Below are positions 38,837-40,420 of a stretch of 40,420 nt of DNA, one piece after another (position 1 is the stretch's first letter; each line of letters opens with the position of its first letter). The stretch is from Mayfieldus sp038317345 (lineage in GTDB: Bacteria; Actinomycetota; Thermoleophilia; Solirubrobacterales; 70-9). The stretch lies in NCBI GenBank assembly GCA_038317345.1, contig JBBQBH010000024.1, positions 1 to 40,420 on the forward strand, read 5' to 3'. Both the position numbers and the translations under genes were made by a program. A model generated the notes under the pieces. The model was not told the DNA's origin. It did not search any database and was given only the letters and a program-made list of their open reading frames with translations.

Positions 38837-39921
38837 GCTTTCTCCTTTTTGTAGAGGGGCTTCGAACCGACCTTGGCGGGACGGCGCCGGCCGCGGACGT
38901 CGATCTCCAGCTCGGTGCCGGGCTCGGTCAGCTCCGCGGCAACGTATGCCATCCCGATCCCAACCTCCAGCGAGGGCGAGAAGGTCCCGCTGGTCACGAC
39001 CCCGACCCGCTCGCCATCTTTCAGCACCTCGTTCCCGGGTCGCGGTATACCGCGGCCCTCGATCGTGAACGGGACCAGCCTCTCGGCCGGCCCCGCGGCG
39101 CGCACCGCGGCGATCGCCTCGGAGCCGATGAAGCCGGTGTCCTCCTTGCAGCACCAGCCGAGCCCCGCCTCGATCGGGGTGCGGTCCGGGGTGAGGTCCT
39201 GGCCGTGGAGGTGGAAGCAGACCTCGAGCCGCAGCGTGTCGCGGGCACCGAGCCCGCAGGGCACGACGCCGGCGTCGACCAGCTCGGTCCAGATCGGGGG
39301 GGCGATCTCCGGGTCGATCAATAGCTCGACTCCGTCCTCGCCGGTGTAGCCGGTGCCGCAGACCAACGCCGGGCGGTCGCCAATTCGGACGACCAGCACA
39401 TGCATGCGGGCGGGCAGCTCGATGTTCAGCGTCTCGGCGACGATCCGGCGGGCGTGGGGGCCCTGCACGGCGAACATCGCGTAGCGGTCGGCGACGTCCC
39501 GCACCGCGATGTCGAAGCCCCGCGTATGGCGCCCCAGCCACTCGAGGTCGGTGCCATGGTTGGCGGCGTTGGTCACCGTCAGGTAGCGGTCATCCCCGAG
39601 CCGGTAGGTGAAGAGGTCGTCGATCACGCCTCCGTCCTCGTTGGTCAGGCAGGAGTACTGGGCGCCGCCGATCTCGATCGAGGCGACGTCGTTGGAGAGC
39701 ACGTGCTGGAGGAAGGCCAGCGCGCCCGGCCCCTCGGTCTCCACCTCGCCCATGTGGGAGACGTCGAATATGCCGGCGTGGGTGCGCACCGCAAGGTGCT
39801 CCGGCCGTATCCCGTCGTACTCGACCGGCATCTCCCAGCCCGCGAACGGGACCAGCTTCGCGCCTGCTTCGCGATGGAGCTCGTAGAGGGAGGTGCGCTT
39901 GAGGGAGGCGGCGGTGGCCAC
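38833..39921 (-). CDS. gcvT: Aminomethyltransferase (glycine cleavage T protein)
   Basis: 362 residues from GTG 39921. It transfers the methylene group to tetrahydrofolate, releasing ammonia. Motifs are PFAGWEMPVEYDGI, GIFDVSHMGEVE, LTNEDGGVIDDLFTYRLGDD, GTGYTGEDGVELL, LGARDTLRLEVCFHLHGQD and the C-terminal barrel with VTSGTFSPSLEVGIGMAYV. It is the first gene of gcvT-gcvH-gcvPA-gcvPB. Upstream is a 180-bp hairpin-rich gap without a recognisable glycine riboswitch. Confidence 0.96.
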   Translation of the reverse strand: MATAASLKRTSLYELHREAGAKLVPFAGWEMPVEYDGIRPEHLAVRTHAGIFDVSHMGEVETEGPGALAFLQHVLSNDVASIEIGGAQYSCLTNEDGGVIDDLFTYRLGDDRYLTVTNAANHGTDLEWLGRHTRGFDIAVRDVADRYAMFAVQGPHARRIVAETLNIELPARMHVLVVRIGDRPALVCGTGYTGEDGVELLIDPEIAPPIWTELVDAGVVPCGLGARDTLRLEVCFHLHGQDLTPDRTPIEAGLGWCCKEDTGFIGSEAIAAVRAAGPAERLVPFTIEGRGIPRPGNEVLKDGERVGVVTSGTFSPSLEVGIGMAYVAAELTEPGTELEIDVRGRRRPAKVGSKPLYKKEKA

Positions 39922-39992
39922 GACCCCAGGCTAGATGAACTACGAATCGTTAGGCCGCGAAAAGCGAGCCTGGCCAGGATCTCGCGCTTGCG

Positions 39993-40038
39993 CGCTCGCA
40001 ACGCGCCTTCGGCGCTCGGCAATCGGCGATGCGAGCGC
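39993..40038 (-). repeat. Nested inverted repeats between ftsZ and gcvT
   Basis: GCGCTCGCA (39993-40001) and TGCGAGCGC (40030-40038) are a perfect 9-bp pair. The 28-nt interior contains GCGCC-TTC-GGCGC (40004-40016). A 10-bp palindrome CCTGGCCAGG (39970-39979) and a CGCAC/GTGCG pair lie close by. This may be the ftsZ terminator or a structured gcv leader. Apart from these structures the gap 39922-40101 shows no gene. Confidence 0.45.
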
Positions 40039-40101
40039 ACCTAAACGTGCGTGAGCAAGACGATTGCCCGAGGACACCGCCAGGCGATGCTTTGCAGTGG
40101 C

Positions 40102-40420
40102 CTAATCCTGCAGGAACGTCGGCACGTCGATGTCGTCCTCATCGACGCGCAGGCCACGCAAATCGCTGTCGTCCGGGGAAACCCGGCGGCGGCTCGCGCG
40201 ACCGGCGCGGCGCACCCGCTGCGGGGTGCGGGCGAGCAGCTCGAAGCCCTCGAAGCCGGTGGCGATCACGGTCACGCGGACCTCGTCGCGCATCGACTGA
40301 TCGACCACCGCGCCGAAGATGATGTTGGCGTTGCTGTCGGCCTCGTTCTGGATCAGCTGGGCCGCCTCGTTGACCTCGAACAGGCCGAGGTCCTCGGGGC
40401 CGGTGATGTTGAGCAGCATG
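40102..40420 (-). CDS. ftsZ: Cell division protein FtsZ, C-terminal part (runs off the window)
   Basis: About 105 residues. LLNITGPEDLGLFEVNEAAQLI and DSNANIIFGAVVDQSM belong to the C-terminal GTPase-activating domain (T7 loop side), followed by RVTVIATGFEGFE. A short basic linker (RVRRAGRASRRRVSP) leads to the conserved C-terminal peptide DDIDVPTFLQD, which docks FtsZ partners such as FtsA, SepF or FtsW. The GTP-binding half and the start are outside the window; the apparent Met near 40419 is internal. Confidence 0.96.
   Translation of the reverse strand, partial: MLLNITGPEDLGLFEVNEAAQLIQNEADSNANIIFGAVVDQSMRDEVRVTVIATGFEGFELLARTPQRVRRAGRASRRRVSPDDSDLRGLRVDEDDIDVPTFLQD

Noticed and set aside
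39922..40101. Glycine riboswitch before gcvT
   Set aside because: A CCGAAGG-like stretch occurs, but the GGAGAG-type core and tandem aptamer layout are missing.

Overview
The window reads as chromosomal DNA of a GC-rich, deep-branching actinobacterium, most likely class Thermoleophilia (Solirubrobacterales or a relative). This is inference from the very high GC, frequent GTG/TTG starts, tightly packed operons with ATGA/GTGA stop-start overlaps, a Ku plus separate LigD-polymerase pair, a PriA with an intact ATPase site, and an scpAB-rluB-aroH-hisC-aroF-tyrA-aroA-cmk-der block. No phylogenetic test was run. Almost everything is housekeeping or central metabolism. There is no prophage, IS element, CRISPR array or rRNA/tRNA gene.

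Layout. At 1-145 (-) is the start of a small zinc-ribbon protein. A fatty-acid desaturase (412-1500, +) faces a complete riboflavin operon on the minus strand (ribD-ribE-ribBA-ribH, 5208 to 1627). That operon is divergent from a GT2 glycosyltransferase and a Wzx/MATE-like flippase (5393-7818, +). Next comes a minus-strand priA-def-fmt-zinc ribbon-rpe cluster (12707-7864), a PH-domain membrane protein (+), and a long minus-strand series: aroF-tyrA-aroA, cmk-der-DUF3352 and metK. A cupin gene and a VOC-family remnant lie on the opposite strand between aroA and cmk. Upstream of aroF are a secreted trypsin-like protease and hisC-aroH-rluB-scpB-scpA (27318-23799). The 27.3-31.3 kb interval is a scar zone: a doubly frameshifted secreted RTX-like gene, trpS, the tail of an MFS transporter and a 5'-truncated RTX gene. 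It is followed by fetB-fetA, ku-ligD(pol), a DUF899 protein, the glycine-cleavage operon gcvT-gcvH-gcvPA-gcvPB (39921-35504, -), and the 3' end of ftsZ.

How the genes work together. The aromatic block supplies DAHP synthase, EPSP synthase, chorismate mutase, prephenate dehydrogenase and an aminotransferase. Its most interesting element is a previously unmarked 30-codon ORF at 22526-22434 (-). It carries an uninterrupted aromatic run (Tyr-Phe-Tyr-Phe-Trp-Arg-Phe) just before its stop. It is followed by competing inverted repeats and the ribosome-binding site of the DAHP synthase gene. This has the architecture of a ribosome-mediated attenuator sensing aromatic amino acids.

Other regulatory candidates are a 12-bp inverted repeat over the trpS start codon, a promoter/palindrome/uORF arrangement ahead of ribD, and two likely CTG start codons each with a Shine-Dalgarno at 7-nt spacing. 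Seven-base-pair tandem repeats occur at three gene boundaries. Two of them are translated into near-identical QRATSNEQR peptides in unrelated proteins.
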